From assembly GCF_000689255.1 (NCBI RefSeq), contig NZ_HG964446.1, forward strand, positions 982,484-1,046,483: a DNA stretch of 64,000 bases. Reading direction: 5' to 3'. Numbering within the stretch: the stretch's first letter is position 1; each line of letters opens with the position of its first letter. This document shows, piece by piece, positions 17,160 to 26,042 of the stretch. The position numbers and the translations under genes are program-made. The notes below the pieces were generated by a model. That model was not told the origin of the DNA. It did not search any database and saw only the letters and a program-made list of their open reading frames with translations. Origin of the DNA: Mycobacterium triplex (GTDB taxonomy: Bacteria > Actinomycetota > Actinomycetes > Mycobacteriales > Mycobacteriaceae).

Positions 17160-19112
17160 ATGTACGACCCACTTGGGTTGTCGATCGGAACCACTAACCT
17201 GGTCGCAGCGCGTGACGGAAGCCCTCCGGTTTCACGTCGGGCGGTACTAACGCTGTACCCGCACTGCGCGCCGAAAGTTGGTCTACCCGAAGAGGACCCG
17301 AAGCTCACCGAGCCCGGCATGTTGATGAGCGGGTTCGTCGACCGCGTCGGCGACTCGGTGGCGTTGGTGTCCGGTGATGGTTCGGCTCACGACCCCGACC
17401 TCTTGATGGTCGAGGCGTTGGACGCGATGGTGTTGGCGGCCGGTGCGGACGCGGGGTCCTCGGAGATCTCGATCGCCGTTCCCTCGTACTGGAAACCCGC
17501 TACCGCCCAGGCATTACGCAACGGACTGCGCACCCATCTGGGCTTCGTACGAAGCGGCATGGCGCCGCGGCTGGTGTCGGATGCGATCGCGTCGCTGACC
17601 GCGGCGAACGCCGAGCTGTGTCTTGCCGCGACCGGAGTCGTCGGGTTGCTCGATTTCGGCGGCTCGGGAACCTCGGCCACCCTGGTGGACCTGGCGGGCG
17701 ATTTCAAACCGCTCAGCGCCACAATGCGTTACACGGACTTCTCCGGCGACGAGATCGACGCGGCATTGTTGCTGTGCGTGTTCGAGGAGCTGGGACATGG
17801 CAGTGGCATCGACCCGGCCAGCACCGCCGCGGTCGGACAACTCGCCCGGCTGCGCGAGCAGTGCCGCACCGCCAAAGAGCGGTTATCCACCGAAGGCACA
17901 ACGGAATTCGTGGCCGAGCTCGGTGGACGCCGGGCCACCATGAAGTTCACCCGTGACGAGCTGGGCGACCTGATCCAGGACCGGCTGACCGGGTTCATCT
18001 ACGCGTTCGACGACATGCTGTGCCGGCACCGCAAGAGCTGGAGTGACCTTTCCGCGGTGATCACCGTCGGCGGTGTTGCCGGTATTCCTCTTGTCAACGA
18101 ACGTCTTTCGGTGCACAGCCGCCGACCGGTCATGTCGCCGGCGAAACCCGCATTCGCGTCCGCATCGGGCGCGCTGTTGCTGGCCGCGCGCGGGGAAGAA
18201 CTCGACCTGCGCACCCGCACGTCCATCGGCTTGCTCGCCGCATCGTCGGGCGCCGACATCATCGAACTGCCCGCCGGCGACCTGTTGGTGATCGACGAGG
18301 AAGCGCTCACCGATCGCGAATTGGCCTGGTCGCAAACCGAATACCCCGGCGACATCCGGGTGCCATACACACCCGAGGCCTTTGACGAGGACAGCAACCC
18401 CGGTGGCTGGTCGATGCGGTTGAACGTCATCGAGCCACCCCGGGAACGCGCGTGGCGCCGGGTACGGCTGTCGCAGTTGGTCGTCGGGATGTTCGCGCTG
18501 GTGGCCATGACCGCTATCGGCGGCGTGGCGTACACGCTGACGGGCATCGAGAACCGCCAGGCTCCGCCGCTGCCGTCGGTCGCACCCGTGCCGTTGCCAC
18601 CGGTCAGCACGCTGGTGCCCAGTCCGGTCCCGCCCACGGCGGTGTCGCCGCCGCCCCCTGCCGCGCCGGTGCCCAGCACGGTGCCGCCCCCGCCGCCCGC
18701 GCCGGAGCCGTCGCCGTCTCCCGCGCCGCCCCCAGTTGTGGTGACCACGCAGCCTCCGCCGGTGCACACCACGCACCGGCCGCCGCCGCCGCCGCCGACG
18801 ACCCAGACCTCCCAGCCCGCACCGCCGCCGACGACGGCGATGACGACCCCGACTACCGAGCCGCCGCCGCCGTCGACGACGCCGCCGACCACCTCGACGA
18901 CGGTGCCCATGACCACGCAGTGGATCCATGTTCCGCTGCTGCCGGTCCCGATCCCGATCCAGGTGCCGGCCAGTCAGGCACCGGCGAACCCGGCCCCGCA
19001 ATACCCGGCCCAGCAATATCCCGGGGAGTATCCGGGCGGCGGCTACGGGGGCGGCTATCCCCCCAGCGGCGGCGGGTACTCGCAGAACCCGTTCCTGGGC
19101 CCCGGCTATTAG
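17160..19112 (+). CDS. Hsp70-like N-domain membrane protein with Pro/Thr-rich tail, Rv0312 homologue
   Basis: A 650-residue protein (Rv0312 is 620 aa). Residues 1-~380 follow the actin/Hsp70 ATPase layout: phosphate-1 LGLSIGTTNLVA, phosphate-2 GLLDFGGSGTSATLV, adenosine motif ITVGGVAGIPLV. The usual first Asp of phosphate-1 is Ser. One transmembrane helix (about 440-463, VVGMFALVAMTAIGGVAYTL) follows, then a long Pro/Thr/Pro-Pro tail and a Gly/Tyr end. There is no signal peptide, so the ATPase-like domain should be cytosolic and the tail outside. Function unknown. It shares its layout with the four proteins at 45.6-57.4 kb. Confidence 0.82.
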   Translation: MYDPLGLSIGTTNLVAARDGSPPVSRRAVLTLYPHCAPKVGLPEEDPKLTEPGMLMSGFVDRVGDSVALVSGDGSAHDPDLLMVEALDAMVLAAGADAGSSEISIAVPSYWKPATAQALRNGLRTHLGFVRSGMAPRLVSDAIASLTAANAELCLAATGVVGLLDFGGSGTSATLVDLAGDFKPLSATMRYTDFSGDEIDAALLLCVFEELGHGSGIDPASTAAVGQLARLREQCRTAKERLSTEGTTEFVAELGGRRATMKFTRDELGDLIQDRLTGFIYAFDDMLCRHRKSWSDLSAVITVGGVAGIPLVNERLSVHSRRPVMSPAKPAFASASGALLLAARGEELDLRTRTSIGLLAASSGADIIELPAGDLLVIDEEALTDRELAWSQTEYPGDIRVPYTPEAFDEDSNPGGWSMRLNVIEPPRERAWRRVRLSQLVVGMFALVAMTAIGGVAYTLTGIENRQAPPLPSVAPVPLPPVSTLVPSPVPPTAVSPPPPAAPVPSTVPPPPPAPEPSPSPAPPPVVVTTQPPPVHTTHRPPPPPPTTQTSQPAPPPTTAMTTPTTEPPPPSTTPPTTSTTVPMTTQWIHVPLLPVPIPIQVPASQAPANPAPQYPAQQYPGEYPGGGYGGGYPPSGGGYSQNPFLGPGY

Positions 19113-19203
19113 CGGTGGCATTCGGCTGGGAGCAAACTCCGTGGCGGATCCCCGCGCGCGGGCGCACACTGGGCATTAACGCTACGAGCTGCTAGGAGGC
19201 CAC

Positions 19204-19590
19204 GTGGGCGAGCACGGTGCATTCGGGTTTGATCCCGAGGAGTTCGATCGGGTGATCAGGGAAGGCAGCGAGGGACTGCGTGAGGTGTTCGAGCGGATCG
19301 GCAGGTTTGCCGCCGCTCCGGGCACCCGGACGGGCTTTTCGGCATTCTTCGACGACCTGTCCCGGCGGTCCCGCTCCGGCCCGGAAACCGCGGGTGAGGC
19401 CGGTGACGGCGTTTGGGCGATCTACACCGTGGACGCCGCGGGCGGCGCTCATGTCGAACAGGTGTATGCCAGCGAGCTCGACGCGCTGAGGGCGAACAAG
19501 AACAACGTCGACCCGAAGCGCAAGGTGCGTTTCCTGCCGTACGGCATTGCGGTCAGCGTCCTCGACGACGATGCGGAAGAGCAAACGTAA
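19204..19590 (+). CDS. conserved hypothetical protein, Rv0313 homologue
   Basis: A 128-residue soluble acidic protein, the same length as Rv0313. GTG start after a clear TAGGAGG ribosome site. The last half contains VEQVYASELDALRANKNN, a pattern seen in small actinobacterial proteins of unknown role. It follows the Rv0312 homologue by 91 bases on the same strand and may be co-transcribed. Confidence 0.8.
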   Translation: MGEHGAFGFDPEEFDRVIREGSEGLREVFERIGRFAAAPGTRTGFSAFFDDLSRRSRSGPETAGEAGDGVWAIYTVDAAGGAHVEQVYASELDALRANKNNVDPKRKVRFLPYGIAVSVLDDDAEEQT

Positions 19591-19644
19591 GTTGCCGATT
19601 TCCGGGCGTTCCCACTAGCAGGGATTCCGCTTAGGGTTTCAGAC

Positions 19645-22600
19645 GTGACGCCAGCGTCGTCGGTGTGCCAGGTGTGCGGCTCCGAGCCGCGCCAGGGTGC
19701 GCGTTTCTGCGATGCCTGCGGCAGTCCACTGGCGCCGGCCGCCGAGCCCGCCGAATACAAGCAGGTGACCGTCCTGTTCGCCGATGTGGTGCGGTCGATG
19801 GACATCGCCGCGTCGTTGGGCCCCGAGCGGCTGCGGGAGGTGATGACCGAACTCGTCGATCAGTCGGCAACCGTGGTCCAACGATACGGCGGCACCGTCG
19901 ACAAGTTCACCGGCGACGGCATCATGGCGCTATTCGGGGCACCAATCACGTTGGAAGACCATGCTTTTCGCGCATGCCTTGCGGCGCTGGAAATCCAGGA
20001 GGTGGTCCGCCAGCTGGCGGTCGAGGTGGGCCGCCGGGACGGGATCGACCTGCGGTTGCGGGTCGGGCTGAATTCCGGCCAGGTGATCACCGGCGAGGTC
20101 GGCGCGACTCATCTGGGCTACACCGCGGTGGGCGAACAGGTCGGCATGGCCCAGCGGATGGAAACGGTGGCGCCGCCGGGCGGCATCATGCTCAGCGAGT
20201 CCACCGCACGGCTCGTCGAGGACCGCGCCGTGCTGGGCGAGCCCGAGACCGTGCACATCAAGGGTTTCGCCACCACCGTGCCGGCCCGGCGGCTGCTGGC
20301 CGCCGACGGTGAGCGCCGCAAGGCGCGCCACCAGTCCCGCCTGGTGGGGCGCCAGCGGGAGAAGGACGCCGTCGCGCAATTGATGGAGCAGGCCAGCCGC
20401 GGTTCGGGAGTCGTGATCACGGTGACCGGCCGGCCGGGGGTGGGCAAGACCCGGCTGGTCCGTGAGTCGTTGGCGATGGCCCGCGGTGCCGGGTTCGAGG
20501 TGTCCGTCACCTACTGCGAATCCCATACCCGCGAGATTCCGTTCCAGGTGATCTCCCGGCTGCTGCGCAGGGTCTTCGGCCTGGGCGGGCTCACCCTCGA
20601 GGTGGCGCGGGCACGGGTGCGCGCCGAAATCCCGGCGGCGAGCAACGAGGATCTGGTGCTGCTCGACGACCTGCTCGGCATCCGCGACCCCGACATGCCC
20701 TGCCCGGACATCACCCCGGACGCCCGGCGTCGCCGGCTGGTCGACCTGATCAACACGATTTCGCTGGCGCGGCCCGACTCCGCGGTCTACGTCATCGACG
20801 ATGCCCAGTGGATCGACAGCGTCAGCGAATCGCTGCTCACCGAATTCGCCGCGGCGATACCGGGAATGCGCGCGACGCTGCTCGTCGTCTATCGACCCGA
20901 ATACTCGGGGCCGTTGGCGCATATCCCGGGCGCTCATGCGTTCACCCTTGAGCCCCTGTGTGATTCGCATATCACCGAATTGATCAACGAGCTGCTGGGG
21001 GCCGACCCGTCGGTGGCCGGATTGCCGACGGTGATCGCCGACCGGGCGGCCGGCCTGCCGTTCGCCGCCGAGGAGATCGTGCGTGATCTCGCCGAGCGGG
21101 GCGAGCTCGAGGGTGCGCCGGGCGCCTACGTGTGCGTACGCGAAGTGCGCGAAATCCAAGTTCCGGCAACCCTTCAGGGCATTATCGGGGCGCGTATCGA
21201 TCGGCTCAACGCCACCGCGAAGCGCACCCTGAACGCCGCGGCCGTGATCGGCGCGCAGTTCGACACCGAGTTGCTGAAATGCCTGTTGGGCGCGGTCGAC
21301 GTGGCCCCACTGGTCGAGGCGGCGCTGGTCGAACAGGTCGGCTTCACACCGCACGAGACGTACGCCTTCTGCCATCCGCTGATCCAGGCGGTGGCCTATG
21401 AATCCCAGTTGAAGGCCGGCAGAGCCGAATTGCATCGACGGGTGGCGGCGGTGCTGCAGCGTACCTACGGCGAGTTCACCGGTCAGGAGGCCTCGATCGT
21501 CGCCACGCAGTACGCGGCGGCCGGGGATTTGCGTGAGGCCTACGAGTGGTACATGCAGGCCGGGACTTGGTACGGCGGACGGGATATCCGCGCCGCCCGG
21601 GCAAGTTGGCAACAGGCGCAGCGGTTCGCCGACCGGCTCCCCGAAGATCACCCCGACCGGCTGGCCATGCGCATCGCGCCGCGAGCCCTTTTGTGCGGCA
21701 GCGTGTTTCAGGTGGGTGGTACGCCCGAGGAGACCGGATTCGACGAATTGCGCGCGCTCACGACGCAGGCAGGCGACAAGCGGTCGTTGGCGGTCGGCAT
21801 GGCGGGCCACCTCACCACCCTGACGTTCAACTCCAAGCATCGAGAAGCGGCCGCGATGGCGATGGAGTTCGCCACACTCGTGGAGTCGATCGGCGACCCG
21901 GCGATGACCGCCGGGCTGTTCTATGCCGCCGCGCAGGCCAAGTGGGAGGTCGGCGAGGCGACCGAATGCCTGCAGTTGGCCCAACGGATCATCGACGTCG
22001 CACGCGGCGATCCGACCATGGGGAACTTCGTGATCGGCTCCCCGCTGGCCTGGGCGATCACGTTAAAGGGCGCGGCCGGAATGTTTTTGGGCCGGCCGGG
22101 CTGGCGACAGGACCTCGAGGAGGGCATCGCGATGGCCCGCTCGTTCGACCCGACCACTCTCCCGTTCGCGCAGCTCTACAAGTATGCGGCCGCGGTGCAG
22201 AACGGCGGGGTGCTGCCGACTGCCGAAGACGTGGCGCAGACGGCCGAGTCGCTGGAAATCGCCCGGCGCTCCGGCGACAACGCCGCATTGGCGTACGCAC
22301 TGGTCAATCGGGCCAACGCGCTCATCCACTGCAACGACGAAGGAGCGGAGGAGGGCTTCGAATACCTGGCCAAGGCACACAGGGAGATGCTCGTCGACGA
22401 GAAGCTGATCGTCGCGATCCGCCGCATGACCGACGCCGAAATCGCCCGCGGGCGTGCCAGATCCGGCGATCTCGACGGCGCCATCGACCTGGTTTCCCGG
22501 ATTCTCAACGCGCAGTTCGACGCCGGGACGATGATGTTCCGGGCGCCCGCCACCACCGTGCTGGTCGAGACACTGCTGGCCCGCGGCGGCCCCGGCGATG

Positions 22601-22821
22601 TCGAGGCCGCCGAGCGTGCGATCGACAGGCTGGCGGACGTCCCGACCGAGCCGGGGTTCGTGCTGCACGAAATCCCGGTGCTGCGGCTGCGGGCGCTCCT
22701 GGCCCGAGTCCATGGCGACGAGTCCGGCTATCGGCAGTTCCTGCAACGCTTTCGGGCCAGGGCGCAAGACGTCGAATTCGAGGGCTATGTGGCGCTTGCC
22801 GACGCGATGGACGCCGACTGA
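19645..22821 (+). CDS. zinc ribbon - class III cyclase - AAA ATPase - TPR regulator
   Basis: A 1058-residue protein. Order: a CxxC/CxxC zinc ribbon (Cys8, 11, 22, 25); a class III nucleotide cyclase domain (about 38-200) with metal Asp47 and Asp91 and substrate Lys87; a P-loop NTPase (GRPGVGKT, 262-269; VYVIDDAQW); and a long alpha-solenoid/TPR C-terminus. In the cyclase loop YTAVGEQVGMAQR the usual transition-state Asn is Gly167 while Arg171 is kept, so activity may be weak or lost. It resembles the M. tuberculosis multi-domain cyclase group (Rv0386/Rv1358-like). A soluble signalling protein; partner unknown. Confidence 0.85.
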   Translation: MTPASSVCQVCGSEPRQGARFCDACGSPLAPAAEPAEYKQVTVLFADVVRSMDIAASLGPERLREVMTELVDQSATVVQRYGGTVDKFTGDGIMALFGAPITLEDHAFRACLAALEIQEVVRQLAVEVGRRDGIDLRLRVGLNSGQVITGEVGATHLGYTAVGEQVGMAQRMETVAPPGGIMLSESTARLVEDRAVLGEPETVHIKGFATTVPARRLLAADGERRKARHQSRLVGRQREKDAVAQLMEQASRGSGVVITVTGRPGVGKTRLVRESLAMARGAGFEVSVTYCESHTREIPFQVISRLLRRVFGLGGLTLEVARARVRAEIPAASNEDLVLLDDLLGIRDPDMPCPDITPDARRRRLVDLINTISLARPDSAVYVIDDAQWIDSVSESLLTEFAAAIPGMRATLLVVYRPEYSGPLAHIPGAHAFTLEPLCDSHITELINELLGADPSVAGLPTVIADRAAGLPFAAEEIVRDLAERGELEGAPGAYVCVREVREIQVPATLQGIIGARIDRLNATAKRTLNAAAVIGAQFDTELLKCLLGAVDVAPLVEAALVEQVGFTPHETYAFCHPLIQAVAYESQLKAGRAELHRRVAAVLQRTYGEFTGQEASIVATQYAAAGDLREAYEWYMQAGTWYGGRDIRAARASWQQAQRFADRLPEDHPDRLAMRIAPRALLCGSVFQVGGTPEETGFDELRALTTQAGDKRSLAVGMAGHLTTLTFNSKHREAAAMAMEFATLVESIGDPAMTAGLFYAAAQAKWEVGEATECLQLAQRIIDVARGDPTMGNFVIGSPLAWAITLKGAAGMFLGRPGWRQDLEEGIAMARSFDPTTLPFAQLYKYAAAVQNGGVLPTAEDVAQTAESLEIARRSGDNAALAYALVNRANALIHCNDEGAEEGFEYLAKAHREMLVDEKLIVAIRRMTDAEIARGRARSGDLDGAIDLVSRILNAQFDAGTMMFRAPATTVLVETLLARGGPGDVEAAERAIDRLADVPTEPGFVLHEIPVLRLRALLARVHGDESGYRQFLQRFRARAQDVEFEGYVALADAMDAD

Positions 22822-22825
22822 CGCG

Positions 22826-23542
22826 TCAGCCCTGCGCGACCACGTTGTCGACGCCGGAGTTGGAGATCTTCGGCGCGCCCGAGTGAAACGTCACCCGGTT
22901 GCTCATCCCCGACGCTTCGATGGAGTCGGCAGCATCGACGGTGACCGAGTTCTTCATGCCGGACACCGTCAGGCTCGCGCAGTGGCCGGTGATCACGATC
23001 GTGTTGTTGATCCCGCTGACCGTGACCTCGTTGTCGTTGCACGTGATCGATTTGTTCTCGTCGATGCCGGAGATATCGAGCGGCGCGCCCTGTGGCGGCA
23101 TCGCCGACGTCGAGGGAGCCGAACTGAGGGTCGGGCTCGTCGCGCTGGTCGACGGCCGCGGACTGCGCGTAGTGGCGCGCGGTGGCTTCGTCACCGTTGT
23201 GGTCGTCACCTCTGAGGAGATAATCGACCGGACCGAGGAAAGCTGGTGTGCGGCAAAGGCTGCGATGACACCCGCGAGCACCAGCACGGCGATGACGATG
23301 ATCGTGCCCACGATCCACCAGGTGCGGTTGCCAGACGGTTTCGGCGAAGGCCCGCCGTAGGGGCTGCCGTAGCCGTACATCGGGGGTGGCGGTGGCGCCG
23401 AGCCGTAGGACGGCGGCGGCACCGGACCCGGGGGCGGTGGCGGGTAACCGGGGCTGTCTCCCAATTCGGAAGCGCGCGCGGTCTCCGCCAGCGGCCGCTC
23501 CAGGTCCCGAATTCTTTTTTCCGGGTCATCCTGCGATTCCAT
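22826..23542 (-). CDS. DUF3060-type membrane protein, Rv0314c homologue
   Basis: A 238-residue protein (Rv0314c is 220 aa). An N-terminal Pro/Gly/Tyr-rich cytosolic part (PGYPPPPPGPVPPPSYG) precedes one transmembrane helix (about 74-97), a Thr/Ser/Pro linker and a C-terminal beta-rich domain of repeated N-V-T-V-S-G-type strands (residues ~165-238), as in DUF3060 proteins. The C-terminal domain should face outside. Function unknown. It is convergent with the cyclase-like gene (4-base gap) and divergent from the oxidoreductase. Confidence 0.8.
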   Translation of the reverse strand: MESQDDPEKRIRDLERPLAETARASELGDSPGYPPPPPGPVPPPSYGSAPPPPPMYGYGSPYGGPSPKPSGNRTWWIVGTIIVIAVLVLAGVIAAFAAHQLSSVRSIISSEVTTTTVTKPPRATTRSPRPSTSATSPTLSSAPSTSAMPPQGAPLDISGIDENKSITCNDNEVTVSGINNTIVITGHCASLTVSGMKNSVTVDAADSIEASGMSNRVTFHSGAPKISNSGVDNVVAQG

Positions 23543-23598
23543 GGACAGATGCTCCCACCAGACGGCGTCAAATGGGTAGTTTCAGCAGCGTGCCCGAC

Positions 23599-24606
23599 AT
23601 GCCCAATCGCCAGATCCTGCTTCGTCGTCGCCCGACCGGGCTGGTTGCACCCGACGACACCGAGCTGATCACCCGGGCGGCACCCGAGCCCGGCGACGGA
23701 GAAGCGCTGGTCCGAACCACCTACGTCGGCCTCGACGCGGCCGTCCGGACCTGGCTGAACGACCAGCCGAGTTACCTTCCGCCGGTGCAGCTCGGCGAGG
23801 TGATCCGGGCGGCCGGCATCGGCGAGGTCGTCGCGTCGCGGTGCGACGCCTACGCCGTCGGCGACGTGATCACCACGCTCACCGGTTTCCAGGAATACGT
23901 GATCATCCGCGACGACGTGTTCAGCACGCCCATCCCCGGCGAGGACGACCAGCTGGCGATCATGTCGGTGTACGGCCCGACCGGTGCCACCGCCTACTTC
24001 GGCATGACCGACATCGGTAGGCCCAAGGCCGGTGAGACGGTGGTGGTCTCGGCGGCGGCGGGTGCCACCGGATCGGTTGCCGGGCAGATCGCCAAGATCG
24101 CCGGCGCCCGGGTGGTGGGCATCGCGGGCGGGCCGGAGAAATGCCGGGCGGTGGTCGAGGACTTCGGTTTCGACGCGTGCATCGACTACAAGAACGAGGA
24201 CGTGTCCGCCGCGCTCAAGCAGCATTGCCCGAAACGCGTCAACGTCTACTTCGACAACGTCGGCGGGCCGATCCTCGATGCGGTGCTCGGCCGGCTCGCC
24301 AACAACGCCCGCGTCGTGCTCTGCGGCGTCATCTCCAGCTATCTGACCGGCGAGCACCCGGGACCGGCCAACTACGTGAACCTGCTGTCGAAGACGGCGC
24401 TGATGCAGGGATTCAACGCACTCGACCAATGGGGCCGCTTCGACGAAGCCTTTGCCTCCCTGCGTCAATGGGAAGCCGAAGGCCGGCTCAAGCACCGCCA
24501 GACCATCTTTGAGGGCATCGAGTCGTGCGTCGACGCCCTCAACGGGTTGTTCACCGGGGCCAACATCGGCAAGACGTTGGTCAAGATCAGCGAGCCTTCG
24601 GCCTGA
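23599..24606 (+). CDS. NADP-dependent medium-chain oxidoreductase (2-alkenal/prostaglandin reductase type)
   Basis: A 335-residue zinc-independent MDR protein. Substrate-side motif TYVGLDAAVRTWLN, coenzyme loop SAAAGATGSVAGQIAK (AxxGxxG) and FDNVGGPILD are typical of the leukotriene-B4/2-alkenal reductase group, which reduce C=C bonds of enones with NADPH. I prefer ATG 23599 (MPNRQILLRRRPTGLV); in-frame GTG 23590 and ATG 23572 are alternatives. Divergent from the Rv0314c homologue. Confidence 0.86.
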   Translation: MPNRQILLRRRPTGLVAPDDTELITRAAPEPGDGEALVRTTYVGLDAAVRTWLNDQPSYLPPVQLGEVIRAAGIGEVVASRCDAYAVGDVITTLTGFQEYVIIRDDVFSTPIPGEDDQLAIMSVYGPTGATAYFGMTDIGRPKAGETVVVSAAAGATGSVAGQIAKIAGARVVGIAGGPEKCRAVVEDFGFDACIDYKNEDVSAALKQHCPKRVNVYFDNVGGPILDAVLGRLANNARVVLCGVISSYLTGEHPGPANYVNLLSKTALMQGFNALDQWGRFDEAFASLRQWEAEGRLKHRQTIFEGIESCVDALNGLFTGANIGKTLVKISEPSA

Positions 24607-24659
24607 AGCGAACGCCCGGCTGCCCGGGCACCCGCGTCTCAGCGCCCTACCAGCCGGGC

Positions 24660-24764
24660 ACTCGGCCTCGCCGGGCACTCGGCCTCGCCCGGCCGGCTGT
24701 GCCCGGCACTCGGCCTCGCCCGGCCGGCTGTGCCCGGCACTCGGCCTCGCCCGGCCGGCTGTGC
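24660..24764. repeat. 31-base tandem repeat in convergent gap
   Basis: The unit starting ACTCGGCCTCGCCCGGCCGG begins at 24677, 24708 and 24739 (exact 31-base period), with a shorter 17-base copy at 24660. It lies after the oxidoreductase stop. No gene is supported here. Confidence 0.8.
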
Positions 24765-24776
24765 ATCCAGGGCTTT

Positions 24777-24851
24777 GAGTGTGCGCCGACGGCGGCCTCG
24801 CCCGGCGTGTCGCGGCCACAGACGCACACGCAACGCCGTCGGCGCACACTC
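24777..24851. repeat. 18-base perfect inverted repeat in convergent gap
   Basis: GAGTGTGCGCCGACGGCG (24777-24794) and its exact complement (24834-24851) enclose a 39-base loop. It lies between two convergent genes, so a bidirectional terminator role is plausible, but there is no T-run and the arm length suggests a dispersed repeat. Confidence 0.75.
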
Positions 24852-24859
24852 GCCCCGCG

Positions 24860-25489
24860 TCAGTCCTCGCCGAGGACGCGGTGCAGCGTCTTCTTGGCCT
24901 CGCGCAGTGCCTCGAGAACCTTGGTTCGCGCCTCGGCGAGCTGTTGCTTCTGCTCGTCGGTGCCCGTCCAGGTGATCGTGCGCGCCAGGCCGGCGATCTC
25001 GAACATCTCCCGGCGAATCTTGAAGACGTCGCCGAACTGACCCGCGCGCTTGAGGAAAGCGTGCGCCGTCTGACTGCTGACGCCGCGCCACTTCAGCAGG
25101 TTCTGGCCGAACTCGGTCAACGTCGCCACACCGTTGTCGACGGTCACCACGCCGCGACCGTCGAGCAGGCCGATGGCCAGCTCCGCGATTTCCTGCGGAG
25201 GGGTGAGCGCGCCGTCGGTCGCGTCGGACACCCGCTGCACGACCTGCGCGGCGTCCGCCGGCCCGTCGAGCAACAGCGCCGCGGTCACAAATGCCGCGCG
25301 CTTGAGCGGCGGACGACCACCGGGACCGAAACCTGGGCCGCCGGGGCCGCCATGACCCCAACCGCCGTGCTTGCCCCAGCCGCCCCCGAAACCGCCGGGA
25401 CCGCCCCCGAAACCGAAGCCCCCGAAGCCGGGACCACCGAAACCGCCCCCGAAAGCGCCGGGGCCGCCGAACAATCCGTCACCAGACAT
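24860..25489 (-). CDS. PadR-like regulator with Gly/Phe-rich N-terminus
   Basis: A 209-residue protein starting MSGDGLFGGPGAFGGGFGG. Residues 1-~62 are Gly/Phe/His/Trp-rich. Then follows a winged-helix-like domain (KRAAFVTAALLLDGPADAAQ, IAELAIGLLDGRGVV), as in actinobacterial PadR-type proteins with Gly/His-rich leaders, and a C-terminal helical part. The family assignment is tentative. A second ATG 9 bases upstream (25498) has a ribosome site abutting it, so I prefer 25489. It is divergent from the MarR gene with palindromes in between. Confidence 0.65.
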   Translation of the reverse strand: MSGDGLFGGPGAFGGGFGGPGFGGFGFGGGPGGFGGGWGKHGGWGHGGPGGPGFGPGGRPPLKRAAFVTAALLLDGPADAAQVVQRVSDATDGALTPPQEIAELAIGLLDGRGVVTVDNGVATLTEFGQNLLKWRGVSSQTAHAFLKRAGQFGDVFKIRREMFEIAGLARTITWTGTDEQKQQLAEARTKVLEALREAKKTLHRVLGED

Positions 25490-25516
25490 CCTTGTCATTC
25501 CTTTCCATATCGGACC

Positions 25517-25563
25517 ATCAAGCTCCTTGATACCACCGACTCCGGCAATGTCAACAAAGTTGA
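25517..25563. promoter_or_regulatory. paired operator-like palindromes between PadR-like and MarR genes
   Basis: Two related inverted repeats, ATCAAG-CTC-CTTGAT (25517-25531) and TCAAC-AAA-GTTGA (25551-25563), sit 33 bases apart centre to centre. Both carry a TTGATGG-type flank. They lie where promoters of the divergent genes should be. Autoregulation by the MarR protein is the simplest reading. Confidence 0.5.
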
Positions 25564-25587
25564 TGGTTCGGTGCGGCAACGATGCGG

Positions 25588-25603
25588 CACATGTCAGCAT
25601 GTG
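25588..25603. promoter_or_regulatory. CACATG-TCAG-CATGTG palindrome before marR start
   Basis: A perfect 6-base inverted repeat that ends 3 bases before the marR ATG. It may be a third regulatory site or an mRNA hairpin covering the ribosome site. Confidence 0.35.
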
Positions 25604-25606
25604 GAC

Positions 25607-26026
25607 ATGAGCGCTTCCCATGACGAGCCGTTGGGCTTCCTGTTGTATCGGGTGATGGCCTCGTTGCGACCCCAGGTCGCCGCGGAGCTCAAGCCGCTGG
25701 GAGTCGGCCTGCCCGAATTCGTGTGCATGCGGATCCTGGCCAAGCATCCCGGGCTCACCAGTGCGGAGTTGGCTCGCGGCACCAACGTCTCCGCGCAGGC
25801 GGCCAACCAGGTGCTGCGTGCCCTGGAGGACCGCGGTGTGCTCAGCCGCGCGGCCTCGGCACCGGCCGGGCGCGCGATGCCGGCCCAACTGACCCGGAGT
25901 GGCAAAGCCCTGCTGAAGCGCGCGGACGCCGCGGTGGCGGTGGCCGAACGGCGAATTCTGATCCGGCTCGCCGCAGAGCAGCAAAGTCAGCTCAAAGAAC
26001 TGCTCTATGCTGCGGGCACCCCTTGA
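25607..26026 (+). CDS. MarR-family regulator
   Basis: A 139-residue MarR protein: dimerisation helix at the start (DEPLGFLLYRVMASLRPQ) and winged helix-turn-helix (LTSAELARGTNVSAQAANQV, LEDRGVLSRAASAPAGRAMP). The ATG at 25607 gives the usual MarR length. Divergent from the PadR-like gene, which it probably controls together with its own gene. Ligand unknown. Confidence 0.88.
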   Translation: MSASHDEPLGFLLYRVMASLRPQVAAELKPLGVGLPEFVCMRILAKHPGLTSAELARGTNVSAQAANQVLRALEDRGVLSRAASAPAGRAMPAQLTRSGKALLKRADAAVAVAERRILIRLAAEQQSQLKELLYAAGTP

Positions 26027-26042
26027 ACCGAAGGTGTCAGGT

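Noticed and set aside
19930..21984. Minus-strand frame of 684 codons opposite the cyclase-like gene
   Set aside because: No recognisable domain; the plus strand carries zinc ribbon, cyclase and P-loop motifs.
24660..24764. 31-base repeats considered as a CRISPR array
   Set aside because: Copies are directly adjacent without spacers and only about three in number.
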